This document shows positions 1 through 13,333 of a DNA stretch of 64,000 nt, one piece after another. How positions within the stretch are numbered: position 1 is the first letter of the stretch; the number at the start of each line of letters is the position of its first letter. The stretch comes from Phytoseiulus persimilis. Its lineage: Eukaryota; Arthropoda; Arachnida; Mesostigmata; Phytoseiidae. The notes beneath the pieces are model-generated. The model saw only the letters and a program-made list of their open reading frames with translations. It did not search any database and was not told where the DNA came from. Made by a program: the position numbers and the translations under genes. The DNA lies in contig CM075103.1 of NCBI GenBank assembly GCA_037576195.1, forward strand, positions 38,019,250-38,083,249. Direction: 5' to 3'.

Positions 1-3000
1 TGCGGGATACGCTCCGCTGCAGCGGACAGTCGGATACAACAACTCTTTCAGCACGTGGGGTGCAACATGTTATCTATCTCCGGTCTCATCTGGAAGCAGC
101 AACAAGATCGAAAAGCAGAATTGACTAGATTATCAACGAAATCCATCGAGCGGCGGATGGAGCTATCGACTAAATTGTTCGAGGTCGAGCTTCTCTCTCT
201 GCGTCTGATGCTCTCGAACTTCACTTCATTGTGATAGTCCCCGACGAACCATCAAGCGGACTCTATGGAGAAAAGCAATCATTGTTGAAAAAAACGCCCC
301 GACGATGATGACTCCTGAAGCGCCCGCGATTGCATGATTTTCTCCCTGTCGAGTTTGGACTTCCTCTACGCGAGTACGCACGGTATGCCACTCCAACTGC
401 GTCTGTTCTCCGGGTCTGTTGGATGATAATTTACATGCCGGATGCTGTTCTTCGGAACGAAGCTAGAGCTTCGGTCGGCTCTGCCCTCGATGAGCCTGTG
501 AGAGTTCTGAGCGGGTGGCGCGGAAACTGGACTACTCCTCAATAGCCGCTGCTGCCCCGACGCAACACGCACCATCGGCGCAATGAGGAATGAGCCCAAC
601 GAGGCTCGAAGACAACGACTTCAGCCGGGAGCGACCACCCGGCTATGGCGATGACCCACCTTCCTCCAGCCCCCCTCTGTTCTATGAGCTCCGCATTGCT
701 GCGCGAACCGCGCTCCCGCTTTAGTGGAACTTTCGGCGGAAAACGATGTTGCTCAGTGATAGCCGAACGCGCATAAGTCGAATCCCTTAGAAGTATTGAG
801 GATTGGACGAGGGCTCCCAGGATAGAGGTCGCACTCCGGCGCGTGGCGGGGTCAGGTCGCGGCAAACTGTCCTCGTCGCTCTGATCGAACCGTCGCTGTG
901 AGCAATTAGTGTTGAACAATACTCTTTACGGCGCCTTTACCGCTAGCTTGTCACGCTCGACGAAACCGAAGATGGAGCACGCCGAACAAGCCGTTGTCAA
1001 TCACCGACTCTGGAAGAATCACCCGTGCCATACTCTCATTTGCTATGCATGATACGACGCCGGTGGCAAAGCGCGACCCTGTTTTTGCCGCCGCCGCCGC
1101 CGTCATCGAGCCAACCGCTAACAAATCGGGTGCTGACACGACCGCGACCGTATCTTGTTACGCCGCCGTCATGTATCATGTTGTCGTTCGTAGCCGAGTA
1201 GTTCCCGCTCCCGCTGTTCTCCAGCTCTATGTAGATCCGGCAAACGCTGGTACGCGAACCGGTTGTTAATTGAGCTCGTTCGCGAATCACGACGAGAGAA
1301 ACTCGGAGTTGACTCCGCCAGCGACGCTGGAGGCCGGAACGTCAACGTGGCAAGAGCGGCCGCTCAGGAAATATTTCCAGATGTTTGGCACGGGGAGAGG
1401 GAATCGATCCGCGGGAACATAGGACAGCCTTGCGGAAAACACACCTCATCCGCTCTCAATGCACTCCGTGGAGAGCGGAGCATTTCGGATAGACAGTGGG
1501 TAGCTCACCCGTTCCGCTTCGGTTCTCAGCGGTCTCCAACATGCCTCCGACAAGAGCTAGGCTCGCTCGTCGAAAGCCAGGCTTGATTTCCCGAACTCAG
1601 ATAACGGTGAAACGATGGATCGAAACGGACTTGAGACTCTCACGAGCGCTCGTGCAAATCATCTCGTTTATCTAATTCTTCAACAGATTTATCGAATTAA
1701 TCATCATTTGCTGAGTGGATACGGCGGGTGACAAGATGAACCGAGAAAAAAGCCGTGAGCTAGATTGAATCCCACAGTCGATTTGAAATTGAGATCAATT
1801 CACAAGTTGACACCCACACACTTCGAACCGAGAGATGTGATGGTCGCGAGACGTCCATGACGCCGGGGGCCACCAACCGAAGAGCTTGTCGATGCTCATT
1901 TCAGGATCAGCCACGAAGCGCTACCTCGAAAAACGCACGGGGATTCCCCGGAAGCTAATTTCCGCGAGGAGATGTGTTCTCCTCCCCAGCGGAAGCGAAA
2001 TAAGTTGGAACTTGGATTTCACGCGCTGGGGACTTCCTGCAGTCGATGTCGATCTCCTCTGTCCTACGAAGCTGAGCTCGATCAGACGTCGGAGGGAAGC
2101 AGGAATAGCTTTTCGATGCAAATCGTTCCCGAGACGCGAAGGCTTCTGCTCTATGTGCTCCGTGGCTCCTTGTGGTTTTCGCGACGGGTCAGAAAGCGTT
2201 ACTGCCTTGAGTGAACTCGGCCGGTCGGTCGTCCGGTCAGCCCGCCAGCCGGCGTCGGTGCCCCCGTTTCATTATAGAAATCGAGATTCGAATACATAAT
2301 GAGATCGGCGTCCATCCGCTCTGCCGGTGCTTCGAATGTGCGGGGGCGTTCTGATCGAGGTTCCGGGACCTTGTCTCAGGTTCCCATGTTGGATCATCGG
2401 CGAGAGAAGAGCCGCATGCAAAAGTGGAGACGCGTCACTCTTCGTGGTGTCTGTCTTGAGCCCACTCGGGAACCGAAAACCTCCCGAAACAGAGAGCAGT
2501 CGGTAGTGGAGTGAATGGCTGCCTCCATGTTGGTCAGAGATCCTCACGCGGCAAGCCTGATTGACGACTGATTCGATGCGATGGTTTCGATGACAAGCGT
2601 TACATGGGAAAGTTCGTGACACTCCCGAGCAGCTCCTGGAGAGACATTCCTCGATTCGCGCTCGGTGGCACAGTTTCTCTCAATGGGCTGAGGCAACCTG
2701 ACTCCACGGGAACTTTTGAAAATCTCCGTGAAAAGAGAGTGACGCGAATCAACGAGCACGAGTACGATCATTCCCCGATTTAGGACACTGCTCAACATCG
2801 TATTACCCTCGGATCGCCTTACAGTGGAAGCCCCAGCGAGACTCGTCTGGAACCAGTCCGTATTGATGTCGGGCTCTCGGCTGTGATCGATAAGCTTTCA
2901 GTCGGCTCACGTTCGGGGAATGATCACTCGTATTAAGACTTTGTCGATCGGAAACTCTAGTCCGCGAAGCATCGGCTCTATTGAGCGTAAATGAGAATCC

Positions 3001-5933
3001 AAGGTGCCGAGGGTTCAGCAAAAGTCTCGCCTATAGAAAGTGACAGCTTACAAAGCGCTCGCTTAATAATTGAGATGGCCTGTCACTCACTGTTCTTGTT
3101 CGCGCACTGTGTGTGTTTTGTTTTGCAAGATTATACATTCGAGCCCGAGTCGAGGAATTTTCAATTAGGCTCGGGGGCTGGCTCGCTCGGAGCCAGCGGA
3201 GAACGGAGGACTTCCATACTCGGTGCCTCCACAGCCCACTTGGGATTCACGGTTGGTTTTCGAGTGGTCCCCGTTATGTTCCTCTTCTTCCCCGCTCATC
3301 GTTCACTGCGACGGACGCCGACGAGTAACGAAGAATTTTAGCGAACGAACTCGTCCCGGACATATTCAGGACGGCGGCCGCTTCCGTCAACTCACTCATG
3401 CGGTCACGGCAAGCGAGACGAAATCGACTGACCGAGACAGAACGCGAGCGAGCAGACCAACAGACCGGACTCAAAGATGCGTCTGCCATGGGTCGTTCGC
3501 GTCGGGGGAGAATTCTCTGGAAAGCCCTAGGCTGGAACACCACGGTGCCGCAGAGCACAGGTCCGGCAGTCTTCTGAAGCCAAGAATTCTGCCCCATGGG
3601 TTCCAAGTGTTGGGATAGCCTCAGATGGCACGCGGGCTCCATGGGGCTTAGCAGAGAACAAGTCAACCAAGTGGGCAGGACGAGTCAATCATGGAGATTG
3701 TTGTACTGATCCGTATGAATGTAAAAGCTTTTCGGCCGGATTAGGCCAGACAGCCTTGCTCGAAGACTCTTCTTATTCTTGTATTCCGTTCATTACCCTC
3801 CCCTCCTGACTGACTGTGAGCTTCCAAAGCGATCTCCTCACACGGCTGTAGCTCCGCAGCTCGGAACTCGTGCTTGCGAAAACTCCTGTTGCAACATCTC
3901 ATTGGCACTCATAGATTCTTCATAGCTGGCCAACGGCGAACCGCCGATCAAGGCCTTATGACCTCGGCAGTGGTCCCGAAAGTCGTATGAGCATCTATTG
4001 CTGCCCGGTCGCGCAAGAACGGGGAGGAGTATTCCACCTATGGAGCCGCACTTGTGCTTGTTGAAATTTTCCTCCCGGGATTACTAGGCGCGCAGGGGAT
4101 AAGATCAATTTCGTCCACAGGAAGTAGGGAATGTCGGATCTCTAACGACGAGTCTCCAGGGACGTTCTTGTGGTTCTGTGTCATGTCAGCTGTGAAAGTC
4201 AGCCTCTCCGGAAATCAGAGAGACAATTCCCCCTCGCGACCCAGGTCTGCTGGCTGTTATCCTTTCTTGGAACCTCGCACTGGAAAAATGGCCGCCGCCA
4301 GTACACGCGTGCGTATTGAGCGATAGCGAGCCTGAGATGCCTGGGAGCTCCCGTTTCCCAATTACAACGAAATCACGACGCGTCACCGATCGCGCAGCCA
4401 TACGCTTTATGGACTGAGCTATAAAGATAGGAGCGAGGAGCAGCCACCCCGACCTAGCTCCATTATATACGACGTATTCGCGAGCCTTTGCCTTCATATA
4501 ACTCGCAACTTGAAAGAGCTACCTAACTGGATTCGGTAGCGGAGATCTATGCGGGAAGTGAGACAAGAAGCTGAAGTGATTGGGGCTGTAAACTTGTTGC
4601 GAAGGGCACGGGAATAGCGGCTTCGCGCTCCCCCGACGTCATCCAGGAATCGAGGCCAACCCCCGCGAATGGTGTTGGCTCTGAGATCGGCTGAGGTTAC
4701 CTCCCTAGTTCTCCCGTGGGGATGAACACCAGGAAAGCGTTCCGAGGCGGGCGCGAGGCTGTGAACAAGTTTCCAGGGGCTGTAGGCGCGCCCGTAACGC
4801 ACCGACCACGTGGCCACCTTGTGCATGGGGCCTGTGGACTTGTTCAACGGCTTAGAGTCCTATCCGAAACTGATTCCAACGTTGGAAGGGCCTCGCGGCG
4901 GTCTCACGGGAAATCGAGAAGCCAGTCAGAAACGTGTCAGAAAAAGTCCCGTCACAGTTCTATGAGCCCGTGATTGAATTTGTCCACAGATGTAGGTGAC
5001 GAATTTTCAAGACTCGCTGGAATCGACTCCGTTCCTAGACAAGTGCGTTGATTTGCAGCGCACATCACGGCGGGGACGTAATTCAGACGCCAGCATATTC
5101 CAACAAACGACTTCGATGTATCGTTGATTGACCAACGACTTGCTGCAGTCTCCGGGTTCACTCGAAGTGCTTGCGGCCTTGTCAACATGCTTGTGGATTC
5201 GTGGCGGCGGATCGTTCAGTTCTCTTTCCGGCGTCTGAAACCCAACGCCATCTGACAGCTTTGCCTAGATCCATCCAGCAACTGCGCTGCGACTGTGGTA
5301 ACGCTCCGATCCGATAACGTCACAGCCCAATGTATCGGTCCTCAAAAGCTGCAGAGCTGCGGCTCGCCAAATCTAGATGAGCCGCTGAGCCCTGATACAT
5401 ATTCGGGTTTCTGGAGACTGTCGCAAGCAAATGTCAAGGGCACGCGAGGAACTTCATTTGCGCTGCGGTGGTGGCTCGTCGACTGATCTTTCTCTCTCCT
5501 GAGCTAGTGTATTCTTCTTTTTTCACAACGCGCCAGTAGCGAGCCTCCGTTCCTTGCCGATGCTCAGCGCGATCCTGGTGAAGTTGCAAATCGCTGGAAG
5601 AATCAGCACCGGTTGAATCGCATCGCCCTCCCTTGAATCTTGAGGTTGAATCGCTTGTTCCCAGAGCGTCCCTGAATCACCAAATCGGAGTGGATTCCGC
5701 ATTCCAGTCTGATTTCGAAGGACACTTGAGCGAGGTCGTTGAGGCCCTGAAACGAGTCTCTGACCTCGGATGCGAGGAGTCATTCCGTTGCAAGTGTTGT
5801 TGATGTCGGCGCATGAGCTGCGGGAAGAAATTCTCGCGGAAGAAGCCCATGAAGAATTCCGGTGAAGTATGAGCGAGGGCGTTTGCAGAGCTTTGTTCCA
5901 GCGCTTTCATACGACTCGCACGCCTGAACTACT
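1..5933. other. No recognised gene or repeat
   Basis: CpG-rich, mixed-composition sequence. ORFs of 60-140 codons occur on both strands in overlapping frames with no recognisable domain, and none is clearly favoured by splice or promoter signals. A run of five GCC triplets lies near 1088-1103. A possible minus-strand exon at 1162-1263 is discussed under findings. I see nothing else that can be named. Confidence 0.5.
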
Positions 5934-5948
5934 CCCCCCCCCCCCCCC
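5934..5948. repeat. C15 homopolymer
   Basis: Fifteen consecutive C residues. It is a simple mononucleotide tract likely to vary in length. Comparable runs lie at 31155-31174 (G20) and 47058-47072 (C15). Confidence 0.95.
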
Positions 5949-8900
5949 GAACCTATACACCAGTCGAATAGCGTTTCAGGTGTTATGAGTGATTCGAGCG
6001 ATCTGTCCTGTTGCAGGTGCTCCCATCTTCACCCCTCCAGTCTCTTTTTCTCGGGAGTTGAGGAAAACAACCCCAAAGTTCGAAGTGGTGCTCTGAGAGA
6101 ACGGAGATACGCTTCCTTATACTTGAAGAAGAATCATTGGCTCAACGTTAATTACTCATCACGGAAATTGCCGCGATACAATATTAGCAACTGCTGCACT
6201 GCAACCGCGGAATGCCACATCACAGGGATGGCATTTGTTACATGAGCACTTGGTCGAGGGACGACATGGTGGGGCAGAATATCGACGGCGGGGCCGAACG
6301 GCGAGTTCTTCGTCTTTGCCTCCGTTTGATCCTATGTTACGATGTTCTAACACTGTGAGCTTGTCCCGGAAAGTTCTGTGAGATCATTTTTCGGGATCGG
6401 GAGTGATATCTACGGACACTGTGCAAGCTGTGGATCAACTTGCCACAGGCGAGCTCCAAGTGTGCAGAGGTTGAAATCAATCAGCCTGTGTACGGATGTG
6501 TGAGGGCATTCCATTGCGTCTGGGCATGCACGGGGCGATGCCCTCTGAATCCTGAGCGAGAGAACTCCAATGAATGGTGGGCCATCGTCTCAACAAATTC
6601 AATGTTGAGCTGTGTGAGCCCCCGCTGTGGGAGAGATATTTCTGGAATGTGCTCTATCTACATCGCGCGAGCCGCACTGGAGATCCGCAACTATAATATA
6701 ATTGTTCTCGACGAACGCCTCGAGGCTCTGCTCGGCGAGCGGGAACCGAACGATTGACCTTGGGCAGACGATTAGATTCGCGAACGAAAGAAAAGAACGA
6801 ATAAGCCTCGCAGGCAATCACTCTAAGGAGCCTACCGGAGCCACTTCTCTGTCATTGGGCAGAGATGCCTGATGCTCTGTGAAAAAGAGCCCGACTCCAT
6901 TTTTCGGCCACTCATCCTGGAAACGGATATTCGGCCCGGTTCATGGGACGACTAATGCGTTGAATTCAGATTCAGAAAGAACAGATGGTCGCACGTCTCC
7001 AGAGCAGCCGGGTTGCTCAGGCTCGACAGATTGCCGGCGGAGGGGGAGCCGAATGGAGATGGAACGAAGGGGACGCACATTTGCATGCGACCGCTATAGC
7101 AGCTGTGCAACGTTGTTGAATGTGTGAGGTCCAGAGAGCTCGAACAATTCTAGGGGAATCGATCGCTCCGAAAATTCAAAAATCGAGACGCTCGTCAGAG
7201 AGAACGAGCTCTTCGCTGCAGCCTTCATCAAGGATCTCTTCGCGAAACCAAGATGGTGAGCGAAAATTGGTTGGAACGAAATCCTGCTGAACGTGATTTG
7301 CTCAAGGGCTGGACTCCCCGAGGCTATGATTCTCAACCCAAGCCGGCTCGAGATTTTTAGTGGAAGTTCTCATCTCGTTCGACGATTACGATCAGCGAAG
7401 GTGGAAGAATTTGCTTTATCAATCAGTGTGCGCAATCGTTCATTTTTTTTCATTTTCATTTGACCACTGGTTCGGACATGGGGATGGTGATTGAAAATGG
7501 ATTCGTCCGCCCTTCATGCGAAACTCGTCTGTCGTTTCCACCAGGGCGCTTTTGCCTGAGATCGTCAGATTTCCCCAACACTCACGGGCCATCAAAAGGT
7601 GCACGAGTGAGGGATGTTCACGTAGACCCGAGTAGGGACACTTCTTCGGACACGATCCTCGCGAACTGTCCGCTGCGAATGTATCGTAGGTTCCAGCATA
7701 GCTCGAATCAGAACAGTTCGCTAGGAACTTTGAGTTCCCTGAACGTCAGTTTCAGGTGTGTCGAATTGTGGTCGTATCTCGTGCTGTCTTCCGGGGGGAG
7801 GGGAGGGGCGAGGCTCTCCTGTGGGAAACTCCACCAACAGCCGCTCGATTTCAACACAAAACGGATTCCAGTTTCGGGGAAAGAATGCAATGGTTCCTCT
7901 TGCATGCATCACGTGAATCGGTGCCGTCATGTATTGTTTTTTTCGCGCATCGCATTCCGTCAGCATTGTATCAAAGTCGAGGGGGAATGGGGCGAAAACC
8001 CGAGAAGCCCTGAGGCAATCCCAACTTCACACTGAATGCAACTTTCGGAAAATAGCTCGTCGTCGACACCTTCAATTCGGTGCGATGTGACGTCCGCAAC
8101 GGAATCGGCGGGCTGCTATGATAACGATACGTCGAAATGAAGCGCGACGAATTTTCGGCCGCGTTTCTCGGACACAATAACAACATGGATAAACTCACAT
8201 GAAAGCAAGAATGTGATCAGGCGGGGGCGTGATTGACATAACCAGCACGGAAGTATGAAACCTCCGGCTCCCGATAGCCTTCAGCCGCGGGCGATCGCAG
8301 GTGACTGTCGCTGCTTCCCGATGAGCAGTGAATTCTCGCAGCAACGAGATCCTATTCTACGCCGCAAGAATGTCCCTCACCGGCCACTTCTGGGAAGAAC
8401 TTGAGAGAGGTAACGAGCAGGCGCAAGGGGTGGGTGGAAGAAACGTTGGGGACGGTTCATGTGGGACGTTTCTCTCTTCGCGTTTTTACGTGTCAACGTC
8501 GACAGGGGTCGGACTCATTGAGACGGGTCACAGCCGTGGGGACATAGAGGGTGATTCCTCGATCCTGGGGCCTTTAGCTGGCACGCGTTCCGGTGAAAGT
8601 AGCGAGAGCAATCAGATGGAAAGATTGGATAAAAGACCGCTGTTATCGAGAACACTCCACGTCGTGACTTCGACAATCCACCCGGCCCACTGTATACGAA
8701 ACAGCTCCCGAGCGGGAATATCGCATAATGAAACGCCGCGGAGTTCCCTTCGCGTATCTGTGCTAAGGTCCTGCTCTCGAATGATCTGAAACAAGATCTG
8801 AGGAGAAGAACCCTCCCCAGGTGCTGAGAGGTCTCGACCTCCGTGGGAGCCTTGACCTCCAGTGGAGCAGACCTATATATTCCAGAGCCGGGTTACACAA

Positions 8901-10206
8901 TACATACCTATTTACGAATCTTCCAGCTTAAGTTCCTGCAACTCCGCACGGGTGAGAGCCTTCCGCCCCTTTTCCCACGGGAGGCCCGACAGGAAAACGA
9001 GCGCAGATTCCGCGTCATATTCGAGAGTTCCTTGAAAGGGTTTTCGAGACCTGATGACGGACCTCGTCAGCCGCCGAGGAAATACACCGCAATCGAATTC
9101 CTCCGCTACGCGCGCGTAACAAGGACGCTGTTCCGTGACTCGCTTCTTGCGCTATCGAATTCACTCGTTCGCCTATCGCCCGTACGAATTCGGCTCCGGG
9201 CTGCAAACAGCTGATAGAAGGGTGTGGCACCTTGCGGCAACCTTGCGCACCCGGTTGGTCAGCCCTTCCCGAGTATGGGCATCTGTTCGCCGATCTCGAG
9301 CTGCCGCCGATCGTCAGGGAAGCTCAAAGCGGCTCACCTCGACCGTGAGAACTCGTATGCCAACGACTTCGAACTCCATTCACAACTTATCTGGAGATAT
9401 TTTCCAACCGTTGGTGTTTCCTGCAGCGCCGCACCGTCTCCGATAACATTTTAGGGAGGTCATTCCGGAATGGACCAGAACTGAGATTGTGGAGAGCGAT
9501 TTCAACGCAACGGCGTCCTAGAAAAAGGAAGGAAGTGTGGGTGAGGAGAAGGACTCGGGAGCGCTCTTAGGACACTGGAGTGGCCCGCTGTACCACCGTC
9601 ATCGAAAGCGCGTATTGCCCCGGCCTCTATTTGCTGAACTGGCCGTTCACTCTCGCTGTTTGGAAAGCTCCGTATTACAGGAATTATCACCGTTTCAGCC
9701 CAGAGAGTTGAGAAGAATCTCTGTGAATTCCACATACGCATCGGGAGAGCTCGGGCCTCATGGTTTACCGGGTTCCGACTCCCAACTCGGCTCCACCTCA
9801 TATAGGGACCTCGGCAAGGATGCTGCTCGCAGGCGGTCCAGCATGAGATAAATATGAATGCCACCTGCTAAACAGGATGCGGTCCATCAACGTACCTGGC
9901 GCTTCCCAGAATGCGTTGCATGAAATTCGGAGACGCTGAGTAGAATCGACAGGACTCGGAGATTTTAGTTGCAATCTGACTGATGCTTGGTAGTTTGCGT
10001 GAGATGAGAGAATTAATCCATGGAGGTGCAGCTTGAGATGTCTCTGCGCTTGGCGGATAAGACTCCTATCATCAGCGCTCGTTTTGTCAAGAGTCAGTTC
10101 AGAGTTGTCGCACTGTGGATCTGCCATGCGTTCGACAGATGGAGTGGAAAAGAACATCAAGAGCATCAGGGGCTTCGATGCTATTTGGTCGACCCGACTA
10201 TCAGAG
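5949..10206. other. No recognised gene
   Basis: Unannotated sequence between a C tract and a short tandem repeat. The longest open frame (7460-8035, plus, 191 codons) has a low-complexity, Ser/Arg-rich composition, no recognisable domain and competing frames on both strands, so it is not called a gene. A short T-rich stretch with ttttcattttcattt lies near 7443-7461. Confidence 0.5.
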
Positions 10207-10302
10207 CCCATTGGCCTGAAATCCTTTTCGTCTGAGGACCTATTTGCCTGGAAACCCATTTGCCTGAAAACTCGTTAGCCTGAAAAGCTGTCAGTCCGAA
10301 CA
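10207..10302. repeat. Six-unit 16-bp minisatellite
   Basis: Six consecutive, gap-free 16-bp units at 10207, 10223, 10239, 10255, 10271 and 10287, around the consensus CCCATTTGCCTGAAAA. Units 3 to 5 are the closest to one another; units 2 and 6 are clearly diverged. The exact phase without indels argues for tandem duplication followed by point mutation. No function is apparent. Confidence 0.8.
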
Positions 10303-12258
10303 TCCAGAGGGTACTTTCTACGCAAGCGGGGCTACTACGCGCAGCGCTGATCCCGCAGACAGGTAGGCAAATTGGCACGGATTTCGGAAGCTCGGGAAAC
10401 TGCAATCGGAACATAGGAGCATAAAAGATGGGCATGATTCGGATAGCCTGGAATTTCTGAGTCTGAATCCAGCCCGGATTCAAGTCCGAATTCGAGTCTG
10501 GATTCGATCTGGCGTCTTCGCTTGTGTGTCGACATTATTCAGGGCGCCCCCAAACTGGCCATACTTTTCAGGTCGAATGGAGAAGTTCCGCAGTCTCAAC
10601 TCTCATTGGCATTGCATTGTACAACCAGCTATCCAGAGCAGGGCGAGCAACAGAGTGCGGCCCGCGGGCCGCAACTTCTGGCCCGCAGGCTCAGAAATTC
10701 TTGACCGAGAGCAGGGTGGCACTCACGTAAGCCACATGAGGCCCGGGGCGGCTCTTCGCCTGCCCGGCTCTTCGCGTTTGATGGCGCGTAGAAGCTTGGC
10801 TCGCCTACAAAGGTCTCGAAGAGACCGGGTCAATGGCATTTCAGGTGAACGGGTGCTATACGGCCCGACGAGCGTGCGCCCGTCATGATCAGGCGCCAAG
10901 GATCAAAACCCGCCGAAGGTTTTCTGCTTCATTCCAACCACGTTTGTTTCTAGAAAATAGACGGCCGCAAGACTTTGGTTTTCTATGTTTCGTTCGTTCT
11001 GAATTATTCGATTTCTCTGGATCGCGATTCGTCCGTTGAAAATCCTCAACGTCCATCGCTGGTTCATGAAAGTTCGCAAGTCGATGGAGTGGAAGCTTCC
11101 GGTGCCTTCGCGGTTCCCCCGAGTGCTGAAGGGCCAGCGGAATGATGCTGGACGTCAACTTCATTCAGCTCTTCAGCCTTCTAGGCGCATTCGGTGTCGG
11201 CTGGTGAAGCACCCTGGAGCGAGCCAGCGTTGCGCGATAGCGAGTTGTGTACATCGTTTGAACCTCTCATTAATTCCGATTAACAGCTGGTAACTACGCC
11301 TTGAGTATCCCAGGACCCTCGAGTAGAGAAGCGAAATCCTGCCCCGCCAGTCTCGTTCGCCCAGATATATCCGCCAGAACGTCGACGTGTTCTCATTTCT
11401 AGGCAAGTCAACGGGGAGCGACGGCTTTTCATTCGCCGAAATGCAGTGTCTTTCCTGCGTCCTGCAGTCATTGCCTAGCCCTGATCGAAGTACCAATCAC
11501 CTCCATGGCACCTGAAAACATTTCGTGTGTAATGGAATCATCACCGAAGTATGGTAAGAACGAAGAGACGTCGTTCGGCCTCATTCGTCACATTACCTTG
11601 CATCTTGCTTGAGCATCAGCGAGATCATCGAGGTCTTAAAGCCTCGTTGAGTTGGAACGTCACCATCGTGGCCCATAGTTGATCGATTCATACACGAGAT
11701 TCATTATATTTTGAATCGAATGAGGATCCGTATGATAAATCCTATCGCCAACATCTTGAAGATCTTCACCTCCCGTTCGGATGCCATGAGCTTCTACTGA
11801 GGAGAATGGAAACATGAGCCCAACATTGAGAGGAAGCCTACGGAGAATAGTTCCAACTCGATATCGGCAGCAGTGCTGCGTTTGAACTTCTTCGGTCCCA
11901 CCCCATTCTCTCAATTGAGAATGTTTTCCGCGAGTTCAAGCAATCATAGAGGTATCCAGCGAAAACGAGCGCCGTGGATGCGGGTCATCCCTGATATCGT
12001 CGACCCGTGGAGGCTGATATTCGCGTCCAGTGCAGATTGAATAGGGCATCAATATTCCTCGTCATTTTTCTCATATCAGTGATGCGCTTCCATAGGAGGA
12101 ACGGTGTTCACGATAGTCAGCTCGACTTTTGAAAGGCCTCCTGAAGCTATGAAGGACACCAGGTGGCGCGTCTAGCGATGACCTGCTCCATCTGCTGCGG
12201 GGAGAGCCGATCCCCTCATACGCCTCGGCGGAATAAACGGAAGGAACAAGCTCACTTG
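10303..12258. other. No recognised gene
   Basis: No domain, RNA gene or mobile element recognised. Overlapping short ORFs on both strands look like chance open frames. Confidence 0.45.
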
Positions 12259-12474
12259 TTATTCCAGGAGCTCCCAGGGTCGAAACCGAGGGTCACCCAT
12301 CGTATTCCGAAGGGAGTGTGGCACCGGGTTACGGAACTCAAAGGGAGCAGAAAACAAATATCTCATGTTTCTCGTTGGTCCTCTTTGTACTATTCCCCAG
12401 GCGATGTGTGGCTGGATCAGAAATGGAACACAGCATAGTGCGACCAAGATGGCTTTAACCTCGCATGCTTTCAT
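12259..12474 (-). CDS. Weak candidate: 71-aa ORF with signal-like start
   Basis: A 71-codon minus-strand frame starts at an ATG at 12474 and ends with TAA at 12259. Its N-terminus, starting MKACEVKAILVALCC, is followed by further hydrophobic residues to about residue 24 and has the look of a secretion signal. The remainder (about 45 residues) is rich in Arg, Pro and Phe and has no family I recognise. The frame extends 20 codons upstream to another ATG at 12534, so the start is uncertain. A GTGAGC lies just after the stop, so it could also be part of an exon read in another frame. An overlapping plus-strand frame (12365-12556) is an alternative, and no TATA box or polyadenylation signal was tied to it. 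Treat it as a weak candidate. Confidence 0.18.
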   Translation of the reverse strand: MKACEVKAILVALCCVPFLIQPHIAWGIVQRGPTRNMRYLFSAPFEFRNPVPHSLRNTMGDPRFRPWELLE

Positions 12475-13333
12475 CGAGATCCAGACTTCCGTGGTCCCCG
12501 AGGAACCAGAGCTGCGCCTGTTTCGAGGCTGCATTCAATATCGTCTCGAATATTAGACAGCGAGCGTATCTATGAGCTGGAGACCCGCCTTTGAAAACGG
12601 TCCAGGCTCTTGTGAGCGGGGCGCGAACGCTGGGAATGGCTGGGGGTCTCGATGATGTTGATGTTCACGTATATCATCCCAGGCTAGAGGGATGCGCAGC
12701 TTGAAAGGGAAGTTTAAGATATCGTTTGATTGCGCATTCTAAGTGAGTCACAGTCGGCGCTACATCTTTGGATATGCTCGCAGTGATATTCCGCGTTAGG
12801 GCATCGTCTCAGGTCTTCTGCTGTAGCAGAGTTTTGAATCAAATGTTTATCGTTGAGTAGTAGAGTTACGTACTCTCCTCGGATACATGTCATGGACTTT
12901 TCTTTTTCATCTTCTCCCTGGAGTGCCAATAATCATCAGACTTCTGATTGTTCTATCTTGATCAGTTTACAGAGTCGTCGCGTGCCGCTCCAGATCTTCA
13001 TCTACGATCTTAAATTCGATATCTGAGATTGTTTTGAAAGGTCAGGTGTTGGATGATTCCCTTGGAGTATCTCAACTTGATTCATGATTCTTTTGACTCG
13101 CAAAATACACTGAATATTCTCAATCGGAGCAAGATATGTCTGGACGGCAGCCGATGAATGGCTGGAAGGAATCAGGAAATCACACTGCGAGCAAACTTGA
13201 GACGATGGAAGGGAGAGAACGGAATTCAATCGATGTCATCATATCATATTGTATTGTTTCGATAATTTTAATCGAAGATGAATATGATCATGATCATACC
13301 CACAAGAACACGATGGATCTGAAATGAAGAGCT
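12475..13333. other. No gene recognised; flank of mariner relic
   Basis: AT-richer sequence than average, especially 13000-13330, with small palindromic stretches such as GATCATGATCAT near 13287. I could not identify the mariner 3' terminal inverted repeat or a TA duplication here, so the left end of the mariner element is undefined. Confidence 0.45.

Noticed and set aside
7460-8035. 191-codon plus-strand ORF as a gene
   Set aside because: Low-complexity composition, no domain, no transcript signals, competing frames on both strands; within the range expected by chance in TA-poor sequence.
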